Positions 29,453 to 37,961 of a DNA stretch of 43,129 bases are shown piece by piece. The stretch spans positions 1 to 43,129 of the forward strand of contig CALMFH010000289.1 in NCBI GenBank assembly GCA_937864925.1. The letters run 5' to 3'. The position numbers and the translations under genes were made by a program. The notes beneath the pieces were generated by a model that saw nothing but the letters and a program-made list of their open reading frames with translations, was not told the DNA's origin and did no database searches. This DNA is from an uncultured Alphaproteobacteria bacterium (GTDB lineage Bacteria > Pseudomonadota > Alphaproteobacteria > Rhizobiales > Ancalomicrobiaceae). Positions within the stretch are counted from its first letter, which is position 1. Each line of letters opens with the position of its first letter.

Positions 29453-30214
29453 ATGTCCAGCTTCCTCTCCGCCGGCGTCCGTATCGCCTACCTCGACGAG
29501 GGACCGCGCGACGGCACGCCGATCGTGCTCGTCCACGGCTTCGCCTCCAATGCCCGTGTCAACTGGGTGACGACGGGTTGGGTGGCGACCCTGATCGGCG
29601 CCGGGTATCGGGTGATCGCTCTCGACAATCGCGGTCACGGCGCCTCCGAGGGGCCGCACGATCCGGCGCAGTACGGCACCGCCACCCACATGGCGGAGGA
29701 TGTGCGGCGGTTGATGGATCACCTCGGGATCGAGCGCGCCGACGTCATGGGCTTCTCGATGGGGGCGTGGATCGCCGCCCATCTGGCGCTCGCCCATCCC
29801 GAGCGGTTGCGCTCGGTGATCTTCGGTGGGCTCGCCTGGGCGATGGTCACCGGCGTCGGTGGTCAGGAGACGATCGCCCGGTCGCTCGAGGCGGAGAGCG
29901 ACGCCGAGGTGACGACGCCGAAGGGGAGGGCCTACCGAGCCTTCGCCAAGCAGACCGGGTCCGACCTGATCGCGCTCGCCGCGTGTATGCGCGGCTCGCG
30001 TCAGCCGGTGCCGCAGGAGGGGCTGGCGAAGCTCGATCTGCCGGTATTGATCGCGGTCGGCACCAGGGACGACGTCGCCGGCTCGCTCGAGGATCTGGCG
30101 GCACTCATTCCGGGCGCCGAAGCATTGCCGATCCCCAACCGCGACCACATGCTGTCGGTCGGCGACAAGGTCTACAAGCAGGGCGTGCTCGATTTCCTCT
30201 CCCGGCGGCCGTGA
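29453..30214 (+). CDS. Alpha/beta hydrolase, proline iminopeptidase/esterase-like
   Basis: The 253-residue hydrolase begins MSSFLSAGVRIAYLDEG, the usual start of the family; a further in-frame ATG at 29408 is possible. It has the oxyanion HGFAS, the nucleophile elbow GFSMGAW (G-F-S-M-G), DNRGHGAS, the acid in GTRDDVAG and the His in NRDHMLSVG. It should cleave an ester or related bond of a small molecule in the cytosol. Substrate is unknown; it may be linked in function to the divergent FAD monooxygenase/zinc-finger pair. Confidence 0.85.
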   Translation: MSSFLSAGVRIAYLDEGPRDGTPIVLVHGFASNARVNWVTTGWVATLIGAGYRVIALDNRGHGASEGPHDPAQYGTATHMAEDVRRLMDHLGIERADVMGFSMGAWIAAHLALAHPERLRSVIFGGLAWAMVTGVGGQETIARSLEAESDAEVTTPKGRAYRAFAKQTGSDLIALAACMRGSRQPVPQEGLAKLDLPVLIAVGTRDDVAGSLEDLAALIPGAEALPIPNRDHMLSVGDKVYKQGVLDFLSRRP

Positions 30215-30227
30215 GCGGCGAAAGCGG

Positions 30228-30269
30228 AATCGGAAGAATCGCTTGGTCGGGATCGTGAAGGTTCCGATT
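30228..30269. terminator. Weak hairpin between convergent genes
   Basis: AATCGGAA (30228-30235) pairs with TTCCGATT (30262-30269) across a 26-nt loop just after the hydrolase stop, between convergent genes ending at 30214 and 30431. The 8-bp stem without a U-run is only a candidate. The remainder of this 216-bp gap shows no gene. Confidence 0.25.
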
Positions 30270-30430
30270 GCGATTTCACCGCGGCACCAACGCGGTCACC
30301 CGTACCGAGCCGGCGTGCGCCGACGAAGCGCGAATCTCGAGAGTCACTTGGGACCGGCGGCAAAGGCGGCGATTCCGCTCGCGTCGCGGCGCGAGGAAAG
30401 GTCCGCCCGCCATTGCAACTCGCTGATTTC

Positions 30431-31261
30431 TCAGGCGCCGTGGAACTTCGCCTCGCGCTTCTCCAGGAAGGCGGTACGGCCCTCGGCGAAATCGGCGGAG
30501 GCGAAGCAGGCGTCGGTGAGGGCGACGAGACGGTCGCGGTCGTGGGCGAGGGTGCCGGCGACGACCGAGTCGATCGCCGCCTTGGCGGCGCGGATGGTCA
30601 AGGGCGCGTTGTGGGCGATGGCCAGCGCCAGATCGATCACCTCGTTCTCCAGCGCTTCGACCGAGTGGACGGCGGTCAGTAGGCCGATGTCGAACGCTTC
30701 GGCGGCGCTCAGGCGGCGGGCAGTGAAGAACATCTCCTTGGCGCGCTGTGGGCCGACCGCGGCGACGACGTCGGCCATGCAGTCGGGCGGGTAGCCGACG
30801 CCGAGGCGGGCGGCGGGGATGCCGAAGACGGCGTCCTCGGCGGCGACGCGGAGATCGCAGGCCACCGCCAGTCCCATGCCGCCGCCGAGGCAGAAGCCGC
30901 GAATCATGGCGATGGTCGGCTTGGCGACGTGGCGAACGGCGGAGAAGGCTTCGGCGTTGGCGGCCTCGTAGGCGCGGGCGGAGGCGGCATCCTTGCGCAC
31001 CGTGGAGAACTCGGAGATGTCGGCGCCGGAGACGAAGGCGAGATCGCCGTCGCCGCGTACCACGACGACGCGGACGTCCGGATGGGCCTCGAGCGCGGCG
31101 ACCGCGGCGGGGACGGCTTTCCACATGTCGAGCGAAACGGCGTTGCGGCGGGCGGGGTTGGCGACCACCAGGCGACCGATCGGTCCTTCCACTTCGGCGC
31201 GGATGCGCGCGTCCGGCGTCGGCAGGACGATGACGGGATGGGCGGCGGCGGGCGTGGTCAT
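30431..31261 (-). CDS. Crotonase-family protein, methylmalonyl-CoA decarboxylase (YgfG)-like
   Basis: The 276-residue protein starts at ATG 31261 after CGGAGACC. Crotonase elements are clear (DLAFVSGADISEFS; MIRGFCLGGGMGLAVACDLRVA; PPDCMADVVAAVG), but Gly130 and Ala150 replace the hydratase glutamates. The segment FGIPAARLGVGYPP followed by KEMFFTARRLSAAEAFDIGLLTAVHSVEALEN...NAPLTIRAAKA resembles methylmalonyl-CoA decarboxylase more than enoyl-CoA hydratase. It is divergent from cysE. A decarboxylase or another non-hydratase function is likelier than hydration. Confidence 0.82.
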   Translation of the reverse strand: MTTPAAAHPVIVLPTPDARIRAEVEGPIGRLVVANPARRNAVSLDMWKAVPAAVAALEAHPDVRVVVVRGDGDLAFVSGADISEFSTVRKDAASARAYEAANAEAFSAVRHVAKPTIAMIRGFCLGGGMGLAVACDLRVAAEDAVFGIPAARLGVGYPPDCMADVVAAVGPQRAKEMFFTARRLSAAEAFDIGLLTAVHSVEALENEVIDLALAIAHNAPLTIRAAKAAIDSVVAGTLAHDRDRLVALTDACFASADFAEGRTAFLEKREAKFHGA

Positions 31262-31350
31262 GGGGGGTCTCCGCTGGGAGAGCCGATGCTCTCGGGCGGT
31301 CACAAGAGGGAGAGATGTTTCCCATTTCGTCAACCCGTTCGAAGGCGTCG

Positions 31351-31379
31351 TTGGGCGGACGGCGGAAACGCGCTATATC
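31351..31379 (+). promoter_or_regulatory. Candidate promoter of cysE
   Basis: TTGGGC (31351-31356) and TATATC/CTATAT (31373-31379) are spaced 16-17 bp apart, about 50 bp before the cysE ATG and in the only AT-rich patch of the divergent gap. Match to the -35 consensus is partial, so this is tentative. Confidence 0.35.
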
Positions 31380-31427
31380 GAGGTGTCGTCGTCCCGGGCC
31401 TTGAACCCGCGGAGGAGGAGGGGATTC

Positions 31428-32252
31428 ATGCCACAGACCATTCAGACGGCCCCCGCCGTCAGACCCGACATCGACCCGATCTGGAGCCGGGTGCGCGACG
31501 AGGCGGCGGCGATGAGCGCGGCCGAACCGGCGCTCGCCAGCTTCATCTGGGAAACCGTGCTCAATCACGCCCGGCTCGAGGACGTGATCGTCCACCGCGT
31601 GGCGGAGAGGCTCGGCCACACCACGGTGAAAGAGGCCCTGATCCGCCAGACCTACGGTGAGGCGCTCGCCGACGAGCCGCAGATCGGCGAGATCTTCCGC
31701 GTCGATCTCCAGGCGGTGTTCGATCGCGATCCGGCGTGCGAGCGGATGATCGAGCCGATCCTCTATTTCAAGGGGTTCCACGCCATCCAGACCCAGCGAC
31801 TGGCCAACTGGCTGTGGCGGCACGGTCGGCGCGACTTCGCCCTCTACCTGCAGAGCCGGGCGTCGGAAGCGTTCCAGGTCGACATCCATCCGCAGGTGCC
31901 GCTCGGCCGTGGCCTGTTCTTCGACCATGCCACCGGCATCGTCATCGGTGCCACCGCGGCGATCGACGACGACGTGTCGATCCTGCAGGGCGTCACCCTC
32001 GGCGGCACCGGCAAGGAGAGCGGTGATCGCCATCCCAAGATCCGCTCCGGCGTGTTGATCGGGGCGGGTGCCAAGGTACTCGGCAACATCGAGGTCGGAA
32101 CCTGCGCGCGCGTCGCCGCCGGATCGGTGGTGCTGAACTCGGTGCCGGCGCGCACCACCGTCGCCGGGGTTCCGGCCAAGGTGGTCGGCGAGGTGCTGTC
32201 GTGCAACGAGCCGTCGCGGGCGATGGATCAGATGCTCGACGAGGAGAAGTGA
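31428..32252 (+). CDS. cysE: Serine O-acetyltransferase
   Basis: The 274-residue enzyme makes O-acetylserine from serine and acetyl-CoA, the committed step of cysteine synthesis. The N-terminal helical domain (WETVLNHARLEDVIVHRVAERLGH) and left-handed beta-helix repeats (IVIGATAAIDDDVSILQGVTLGG; IRSGVLIGAGAKVLGNIEVG) are clear, and catalytic His lie in FFDHATG and GDRHPKI. GGAGGAGGAG precedes the ATG at 31428. The C-terminus could bind cysteine synthase. The next gene is the DUF3126 protein, a conserved neighbour in rhizobia. Confidence 0.94.
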   Translation: MPQTIQTAPAVRPDIDPIWSRVRDEAAAMSAAEPALASFIWETVLNHARLEDVIVHRVAERLGHTTVKEALIRQTYGEALADEPQIGEIFRVDLQAVFDRDPACERMIEPILYFKGFHAIQTQRLANWLWRHGRRDFALYLQSRASEAFQVDIHPQVPLGRGLFFDHATGIVIGATAAIDDDVSILQGVTLGGTGKESGDRHPKIRSGVLIGAGAKVLGNIEVGTCARVAAGSVVLNSVPARTTVAGVPAKVVGEVLSCNEPSRAMDQMLDEEK

Positions 32253-32401
32253 GACCCGCGAGTTTTCCCCAAGCGGGCGGGAAATCGCGGAAATCCGGCT
32301 TTGACGGGACCGCCGGCTTCGTGTCACAAGCGGCCCGAGCCGACATCCGCGGCGGCGCGGAGGCATCGTGAGCCGAGCGCCCCTTTTTCTGGAGCACCCC
32401 C

Positions 32402-32614
32402 TTGGACAAGACCGAACTCGCCAAGCTGCAGGCCTATCTCCGGCGCAAGTTCGACCTCGACACGATCAAGGTCGTCGCCCGCCCGAAGAAGAAGGATTCG
32501 GCCGAGGTGTTCATCGACGACGAATTCGTCGCGGTGATCTATCGGGACGAAGAGGACGGCGAGATCTCCTGGAACCTGCAGATGGCCATCCTGGAGATGG
32601 ACCTCGAGGACTGA
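32402..32614 (+). CDS. DUF3126-family small protein (70 aa)
   Basis: The protein starts with a TTG at 32402: DKTELAKLQAYLRRKFDLDTIKVVARPKKKDSAEVFIDDEFVAVIYRDEEDGEISWNLQMAILEMDLED. This is the full DUF3126 pattern, a short alpha/beta protein restricted to alphaproteobacteria and usually placed after cysE. GGAG lies about 10 nt before the TTG. Function is unknown; the position hints at cysteine metabolism but that is inference. Confidence 0.85.
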   Translation: MDKTELAKLQAYLRRKFDLDTIKVVARPKKKDSAEVFIDDEFVAVIYRDEEDGEISWNLQMAILEMDLED

Positions 32615-32644
32615 GATCGACCGCCGGTCGACGAGCCGACGACG

Positions 32645-32672
32645 ACGCCCCGGCCGGAGACGGACGGGGCGT
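32645..32672 (+). terminator. Hairpin terminator after the DUF3126 gene
   Basis: ACGCCCCG (32645-32652) pairs with CGGGGCGT (32665-32672) around a 12-nt loop, 30 bp after the stop, with TTCGC following. It lies between convergent genes and may serve both strands; no long U-run is present. Confidence 0.5.
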
Positions 32673-32722
32673 TCGCATGTCCGCGGATGCGCAGGTCGAG
32701 TGGCGAGGCCGTTTCGCCGGAC

Positions 32723-33385
32723 TCAACGGACCTCGACCCCCCAGCCGGCGAGGCGGGCGTCGAGGCCGGCGTCGAGGTCGCGCCACGCACCGAGCAGGGC
32801 CGTCGGAAACCGCCAGGTGACGAGGAGATTGCCGTGGACGACGTCGCGCAGGCACATGCGCGACGGCTCGCCGGGGGCGAGCGGGAAGCAGCGGGCGACG
32901 AAGGGGCGGACGGCGCCCGGCTCGAGATAGATCTCCTCGTCGGCATGACCGGATTTCGGCGACATGCGTCGTCCCTGCAGTCCGCCGGGTCCGGCCCAGG
33001 GCTCGCCGACGAAGAAGCGCGCGTAGACCGCGGTGAGCCGGGTGGCGCTGTCCCAGGTGTCGTGACGCGGCTGCAGTGTCAGATAGACGATGTCTGCAGC
33101 CTGATCCGACGTGTCGAAGCGCGGTGCGGTGGTGTCGCTGCGGCCGTCGAGTTCCGGCCAGGAGAGGGCGAGATCGACGCGTGTCCGCGTCCCGGGGACC
33201 CGTTGATCGGAAAAGCGGATGGCGTTCGCCGGAATGTCGAGAGGGCGTCCGCCGATCTCGAGGCGGATCGGTTGTGGTGAGGTCGGCGAAACGCCGACGT
33301 CGTCGCGGCGGATCACCACGGCCACGGCGGTCGCGGCGGCGAGGACGGCGGCCAGACCGATCAGGAGCCGGTTCCGCGGCGACAT
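32723..33385 (-). CDS. Membrane-anchored hypothetical protein (220 aa)
   Basis: The protein starts MSPRNRLLIGLAAVLAAATAVAVVI, a single N-terminal anchor or signal sequence, followed by a soluble periplasmic part with IRLEIGGRPLDIPANAIRFSDQR, VDLALSWPELDG and PFVARCFPLAPGEPSRMCLRDV, where two cysteines could form a disulfide. No named domain was recognised, but the composition and initial segment mark a real gene. It is divergent from the 109-residue membrane protein across a gap holding a 19-nt palindrome. Confidence 0.72.
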   Translation of the reverse strand: MSPRNRLLIGLAAVLAAATAVAVVIRRDDVGVSPTSPQPIRLEIGGRPLDIPANAIRFSDQRVPGTRTRVDLALSWPELDGRSDTTAPRFDTSDQAADIVYLTLQPRHDTWDSATRLTAVYARFFVGEPWAGPGGLQGRRMSPKSGHADEEIYLEPGAVRPFVARCFPLAPGEPSRMCLRDVVHGNLLVTWRFPTALLGAWRDLDAGLDARLAGWGVEVR

Positions 33386-33427
33386 GCGATTCCCCCGCTG
33401 GCGAGGTCTTTCGAATTAACCATCGGA

Positions 33428-33446
33428 CGAGACTTGGCAAGTCTCG
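33428..33446. promoter_or_regulatory. Perfect 19-nt palindrome in a divergent promoter region
   Basis: CGAGACTTGGCAAGTCTCG is a dyad with 9-bp half-sites and one central base, 43 bp upstream of one gene start (33385, minus) and 76 bp upstream of the other (33522, plus). The position suits an operator for divergent genes. It is too symmetrical to be a chance match at this length, but no regulator is adjacent. Confidence 0.45.
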
Positions 33447-33521
33447 GGCGCCGAAAGGGCTGCGACGCGTCCGCCGACGTGCTATTCGTTAAGAAAGCGT
33501 AAACGGGTTCGGGGCGTTCGC

Positions 33522-33851
33522 ATGTTGTACGAGTTGGCCATCGCCGCCTATGCCGCCTCCTGCGGATTCGTGGCGGCAGGAATCCTCGGCTCGCTCCATC
33601 AACTCCTCACCGATCGCCCGGCACGCTTCGCCATCGATCTGGAAAGCATCGGCAAGGGATTGCTCGGCGTGCTCCTGTGTGCCTTCGCCGGACCGTTCAT
33701 CATCATGCGCAACGCCATCCGCGGACGCATGATCGAGAACCGGCCGGTCGGCTGGCTGGTCGCCTCGACCGCCATCGCCACCGGCTGGAGCCTGTGCTCG
33801 GGTATCGTCGTCGTGCAGTTCGTTCTGGCGATGCGAGCCGGCCTGATCTGA
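33522..33851 (+). CDS. Small polytopic membrane protein, possibly DUF6949
   Basis: The 109-residue protein has three or four hydrophobic segments: [54 protein letters not shown], and [28 protein letters not shown]. The layout resembles an uncharacterised family of rhizobial inner-membrane proteins; I recall this as DUF6949, without certainty. It starts with a well placed GGGGCG-containing leader. Function unknown. Confidence 0.75.
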   Translation: MLYELAIAAYAASCGFVAAGILGSLHQLLTDRPARFAIDLESIGKGLLGVLLCAFAGPFIIMRNAIRGRMIENRPVGWLVASTAIATGWSLCSGIVVVQFVLAMRAGLI

Positions 33852-34059
33852 CGTCCGGGGTGACGCAAGGTCGCACCGCCTCGCGACATCGTCCGATCTG
33901 CCGATGCGGCCGGCGGCGGTTTTCTTCCGGAGTTTCGACGACGCACGCTCCGATCCCGGTCGACCCTCGTACATTTTCTCTATCCGAAACGTTTTCGTTC
34001 GCGAAAAATTAATATTGCCGAGTGAGATGTCAGGTGTCCCCGCGAGCCACGAGGTCACC

Positions 34060-35427
34060 ATGCTCTTTTCCCGCGTTCGAGCCGACAAGCCGGTCGAGAT
34101 CCCGGAAGCCCCCGCCTTCGACGTGATGGCCCTGGTGACCTCTCTGGCGGCGGTGGCGGCGCGGCGCGAGGTGCCGCTCGGCAACGGCCTGCCGCCGATG
34201 GTGATCGAGGCGATCCGCAGTATCGACCAGGTCTTGGCGACACGTGACCGGTCGATGCTCGAGTCCGCCGTCTCCTCCTCGATGCGGGCCAGCGAAGCGA
34301 TGGCGGCGACGGCGCACATCACCGGGGAGGTGAGGGAGAGTTCCGCTCAGGCCCAGATCATGGCAGCAGGGGTGGAGGAGCTCACCGCCTCGATCCGACA
34401 GATCGCAGCGACCGCCGAGACGGTTTCGACGGCGATGGACCGGGCGGCGCGGGCGACGGTGGAGGGGGTCGAGGCGACACAGGCGGCGACCGACGCCAGC
34501 CTCGCCATCGGAGCGTCGTTCGAACGGATGGACGGGGCGTCCGAGCAGTTGAAATCGGCGGCCGAGCAGATCGGTACCTTCGTGGCGACGATCGAAGGGC
34601 TCGCGCAGCAGACCAATCTCCTGGCTCTCAACGCCACCATCGAAGCGGCGCGGGCGGGCGAGGCGGGCCGTGGCTTCGCCGTCGTGGCGAGCGAGGTCAA
34701 GACGCTCTCCGGCCAGACTCAGAAGGCGACCGACGACATTCGCGCTCGGATCCAGCGGCTCGAGCAGCATGTCAGGGAACTCGCAGCCTCCATCCATTCG
34801 GCGCGCGATCAGGTCGAGATCGCCGCAGCGCGGTCCGACGCAGCGCGGGATCGTATCGACGAGGTGCGCAGCGTGGTCGACGACGGGGCGCTGCGGATGC
34901 GCGAGATCGCCGGCCTGCTCACCGAGCAGACAGCGGCGGTCGGCGAACTCTCCGCCGGTATCCACGCCATCGAGCGACACACGTCGGAAGCCAGTTCCTA
35001 CACCGCGGACGTGATCACCGCGGTCGGTGCCTGCGAGGCGCTGATCGAACGGCAGTTCGCCGATGCGGAAGCCCATTCGGTGCCGGATCTGGTCCTGCAC
35101 CGGGCGAAGTCCGACCACTTCATGTGGAAGAAGCGGCTCGCGGAGGTCCTCGTCGGACTGAAGTCGCTGAAGCCGGAAGAGCTCTCCGATCACCGTCACT
35201 GCCGGCTCGGCAAGTGGTACGAGACCGTCGGCGACGAGACGATCCGGCGCCATCCCGCCTTCGCTCGCATCCTGCCGGTGCACGAGGCGGTCCACGCCAG
35301 CGGACGCCGGGTGGCCGAGCGGATCGCCCAGGGCGACAGGGTCGGGGCACAGCAGGCCTATGCCGAGATGGAGACGGCCTCCATCCGGGTGGTGGAGTGT
35401 CTCGAAGACCTGATCCGCCGGCGCTGA
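34060..35427 (+). CDS. Soluble methyl-accepting chemotaxis protein with C-terminal CZB domain
   Basis: The 455-residue receptor has no transmembrane segment. Its long helical signalling domain contains the MCP hairpin tip [46 protein letters not shown]. The C-terminal CZB (chemoreceptor zinc-binding) domain shows H-x-x-K-S-D-H, [12 protein letters not shown] with the zinc-ligand Cys, and HPAF...HEAVH. CZB domains bind zinc and, in known cases, sense zinc or hypochlorite. ATG 34060 follows GAGGTCACC; another ATG 33 bp upstream is possible. No che genes are adjacent. Confidence 0.88.
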   Translation: MLFSRVRADKPVEIPEAPAFDVMALVTSLAAVAARREVPLGNGLPPMVIEAIRSIDQVLATRDRSMLESAVSSSMRASEAMAATAHITGEVRESSAQAQIMAAGVEELTASIRQIAATAETVSTAMDRAARATVEGVEATQAATDASLAIGASFERMDGASEQLKSAAEQIGTFVATIEGLAQQTNLLALNATIEAARAGEAGRGFAVVASEVKTLSGQTQKATDDIRARIQRLEQHVRELAASIHSARDQVEIAAARSDAARDRIDEVRSVVDDGALRMREIAGLLTEQTAAVGELSAGIHAIERHTSEASSYTADVITAVGACEALIERQFADAEAHSVPDLVLHRAKSDHFMWKKRLAEVLVGLKSLKPEELSDHRHCRLGKWYETVGDETIRRHPAFARILPVHEAVHASGRRVAERIAQGDRVGAQQAYAEMETASIRVVECLEDLIRRR

Positions 35428-35526
35428 ACGGGGTTCGCCTCCCGTCGGGCTTGTCAGGGGACGTGAGATCGTCTTCTTGATGCGCCGACGACCGGTTCTC
35501 GCGACGGTGCCGGCGAGGAGACGAAC

Positions 35527-36054
35527 ATGGCGATCTTCGAACTCGACGGGATCCGACCGGAATTTCCCGAAGACGGGGCATGGTGGGTGGCGCCGAGTGC
35601 CGATCTGATCGGTCGCGTGCGCCTGAAGCGCGATGCCAGCGTATGGTTCGGGGCGGTGCTGCGCGGCGACAACGAGTGGATCGAGATCGGCGAGCGCACC
35701 AACATCCAGGATCTGTCGGTGCTGCACACCGACATGGGATACCCGCTGACCATCGGTCCCGGCTGCACCATCGGCCACAAGGTGACGCTGCACGGCTGCA
35801 CCATCGGCGCCGACACGTTGATCGGCATGGGGGCGACCATCCTCAACGGCGCGAAGATCGGGAACAACTGCCTCGTCGGGGCGGGCGCCCTCGTCACCGA
35901 GGGCAAGACGTTTCCCGACAATTCGCTGATCGTCGGATCGCCAGCCAAGGTGATCCGCTGCCTCGACGACAAGGCGATCGCCCGCATCCGCGGCTCGGCC
36001 GAGGGCTACGTGCGCAACGCTCACCGCTTCGCTTCCGGTCTGAAGCCGATGTGA
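35527..36054 (+). CDS. Gamma-class carbonic anhydrase family protein
   Basis: The 175-residue left-handed beta-helix protein has the metal-site histidines H67 (VLHTD), H84 and H89 (GHKVTLHGC), and the usual ending SPAKVIRCLDDKAIARIRGSAEGYV. It may catalyse CO2/HCO3- interconversion or, as several homologues, lack strong activity. GGAGACGAAC precedes the ATG. It trails the chemoreceptor by about 100 bp and is followed by a strong hairpin. Confidence 0.9.
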   Translation: MAIFELDGIRPEFPEDGAWWVAPSADLIGRVRLKRDASVWFGAVLRGDNEWIEIGERTNIQDLSVLHTDMGYPLTIGPGCTIGHKVTLHGCTIGADTLIGMGATILNGAKIGNNCLVGAGALVTEGKTFPDNSLIVGSPAKVIRCLDDKAIARIRGSAEGYVRNAHRFASGLKPM

Positions 36055-36098
36055 TCCCGGTCGCGTCCGACGAGCCGACGACCACCCGAAACGAACGA

Positions 36099-36121
36099 GG
36101 CCGGCGCTCGAGGCGCCGGCC
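36099..36121 (+). terminator. Intrinsic-type terminator after the gamma-carbonic anhydrase
   Basis: GGCCGGCGC (36099-36107) and GCGCCGGCC (36113-36121) form a perfect 9-bp stem with a TCGAG loop, then TGTTCT. It begins 45 bp after the stop of the carbonic anhydrase gene. Confidence 0.7.
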
Positions 36122-36507
36122 TGTTCTGCGAACCCGATCCACTGGGGACGGGGAGGGTGGGGACGCGACCGGGTTCGCGAAGGGGGGTGCCATCCTGAGC
36201 TTCGAGAAGCAGGGAGGGGCCTTCGGCCTGTCGGCGGTGACAGGGGGATCCGTTTCTTTCGCCGACGAGGTGAGACTGACAGGCGCGCCTTTCGACGCGG
36301 TCAAGGAAGCCGCTCGACTTCGAGTCGAATTCGACGACAAATCGAATCGAATGCGACGGATCCGCTGTCCGTCGAAACATATTCAATAAAAACAGATGTT
36401 TACGAAGCGACGACGCGATCGTGTGCCGGCGCGGGGGGCGGTTCGGCGTCGATCGCGAAGGTTAGGGAAGTTCTGCGGCGATCTCAGAAACTCGGGCGTG
36501 AACGATG
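36122..36507. other. Intergenic region with palindromes and an AT-rich patch
   Basis: No convincing gene is seen; the one open plus frame lacks family resemblance and a good start. The stretch contains GTCGAATTCGAC (36324-36335), CGACGGA/TCCGTCG (36354-36360 and 36368-36374) and an AT-rich tail around 36374-36400 (CATATTCAATAAAAACAG). These dyads resemble those at 3971-4084 in style and share CCGTCGAAA. Confidence 0.4.
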
Positions 36508-36532
36508 ACGGCCGACCCGAAGGGCCGGCCGT
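36508..36532 (-). terminator. Terminator of the PilZ gene
   Basis: On the minus strand ACGGCCGGCCC and GGGTCGGCCGT form an 11-bp stem with one G-T pair and a TTC loop, about 30 bp after the PilZ stop at 36561. It is followed by CATCGTTC, so the U-tract is poor. Confidence 0.6.
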
Positions 36533-36560
36533 GGTGTGTCCCGGTGCGACGCGCGCGGGG

Positions 36561-37175
36561 TCAGGAGAAGTAGGTCTGCAGCGTCTCGCTCGAGTGGACG
36601 ATGGCGAATTCGATGGCGACGCCCTCGTCGAAGCGGCGGACGATGCGGCCGCGCATCATGCCGAGCGACACCGGTGTGCCGACCGCCGGCTTCGGATCGA
36701 TCTGAATCGCCGCACCGGAGGGCGAGACGTCGAGAATGCGGCAGCGCATCTCGGTGCCGTCGGGCAGGACGAGCTTGGAGAAGGGATTGCGCGGCACGAA
36801 ACGCTCGTGACGGCGATCTTCGGGCAGATTGAGGATGTGACGGTTGGCGAGCCAGGTGAGCTGGGCGGCGAGCTTGTCGCGCTTGCGCGCCGACATCGCC
36901 ATCGACATGGCGAAACCGCCGTCGATGAGGCGAATCAGGCGGCCTTCGATGCGGCCGATGTGATCGACATAGGCGACGACGCGTTCGCCGATGCGGCCGA
37001 CCACCGGCACGATCATCGCCGCGCCGCCGGGCGACATGTCGACCACCTGACAGGTGAACTCACGGCCGTCTTCGAGCATACAGCGGCCGAGGAGATTCAC
37101 CTTGACCCGCTGGTGCATGCGTCGATCGACGGCCTTGGCCGGCGTGGCGACGAGGGGCTTCCGGGCAAGCGACAT
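36561..37175 (-). CDS. Tandem PilZ-domain c-di-GMP receptor protein
   Basis: The 204-residue protein carries two PilZ domains. The first has RMHQR (R19-R23) and DMSPGG (D46-G51); the second RRHER (R121-R125) and DVSPSG (D149-G154). Both keep the RxxxR and D/NxSxxG motifs needed for c-di-GMP binding, so it probably binds two c-di-GMP units and changes shape. No output domain is seen; it may regulate flagella, polysaccharide or a partner enzyme. The neighbour at 37266 is a PAS protein on the same strand. Confidence 0.88.
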   Translation of the reverse strand: MSLARKPLVATPAKAVDRRMHQRVKVNLLGRCMLEDGREFTCQVVDMSPGGAAMIVPVVGRIGERVVAYVDHIGRIEGRLIRLIDGGFAMSMAMSARKRDKLAAQLTWLANRHILNLPEDRRHERFVPRNPFSKLVLPDGTEMRCRILDVSPSGAAIQIDPKPAVGTPVSLGMMRGRIVRRFDEGVAIEFAIVHSSETLQTYFS

Positions 37176-37265
37176 GGAAAAACCTCGGGGACGGCGTCAA
37201 CTCGCCCCGAGAGTAACCAGCGTTGGTTAATCGGACGTTGCGTGTGACCCCACGTAAATCGTCGC

Positions 37266-37961
37266 TCAGTTCGATTTGCCACCGTCGAGTACGACCAGGT
37301 GTCCGACGCGACGGTTGGGGTGTCCGGCCCAGGGATTCAGCGGCGCCGGCCGGACGGGAACGCCCGGGCGCGGCGGTGCCTCACCGAGCGACGGCAGCGG
37401 CGGCACCTCGCCGGCGGGGACCGCCTCGACGTCGAGTTCGTCGCCGCGGCGCAGGAAGGTCGGCCGCTCGTCCGGCCAGATCAGGCGCAGGCTGGTGATC
37501 GACTGCGACAGGATCGGATGGATGCCGATCCAGTAGGGGTCGTCCATCGGGACGAGCGAACCGAGGATGCGGTCGTAGCCGCCGCCTTTCTGGCGAATCG
37601 GCAGGAGCAGGATCTCGCAGGCCAGGTCGCGTTCGTGGGCGGAGCGGCCGGTCATGCCGAGCACCGCGGCGGCGGCATCCTGGGAGACGGCGGCGAGCAG
37701 CGTCGCCACCGCTTCGCGGTCCTTGCCCTTCCAGAAGGAGAGGAAGTCCTTGCCCTTCAATTCACGGCCATAGAGGGCGCAGACCCGAGTCCCGGCGAGA
37801 CGGAAGCGGTAATCGTCGCGCGAGGTCACTTCGAGGATGAAGGTGTCGCCGAGGATGCGGCGGATGTCGGAGGGCTCGATCTCGTTGCGCTCCGGCGCCG
37901 GGCGCCGACCGCGCAACCGTTGCCAGTAGTCGTAGAGTTCACGCGTCGTCGAATGTTTCAT
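37266..37961 (-). CDS. PAS-domain protein (PAS_5/DUF1457-like)
   Basis: The 231-residue protein starts MKHSTTRELYDYWQRLRGRRPAPERNEIEPSDIRRILGDTFILEV and contains DYRFRLAGTRVCALYGRELKGKDFLSFWKGKDREAV, the typical PAS_5 domain of alphaproteobacteria. The C-terminus is Pro-rich (GEAPPRPGVPVRPAPLNPW) and likely disordered. It has no kinase or GGDEF output, so it is a stand-alone sensor or adaptor. The ATG at 37961 was preferred over one 16 codons upstream because homology starts there. Confidence 0.83.
   Translation of the reverse strand: MKHSTTRELYDYWQRLRGRRPAPERNEIEPSDIRRILGDTFILEVTSRDDYRFRLAGTRVCALYGRELKGKDFLSFWKGKDREAVATLLAAVSQDAAAAVLGMTGRSAHERDLACEILLLPIRQKGGGYDRILGSLVPMDDPYWIGIHPILSQSITSLRLIWPDERPTFLRRGDELDVEAVPAGEVPPLPSLGEAPPRPGVPVRPAPLNPWAGHPNRRVGHLVVLDGGKSN

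Noticed and set aside
30276-32366. A 696-codon minus frame opposite cysE and across the YgfG-like gene
   Set aside because: It runs antisense to cysE and out of frame over the crotonase; it is an antisense or shifted-frame artefact.
34030-36024. A 664-codon minus frame opposite the chemoreceptor and carbonic anhydrase
   Set aside because: Both plus-strand genes have complete recognisable motifs; the minus frame has none.
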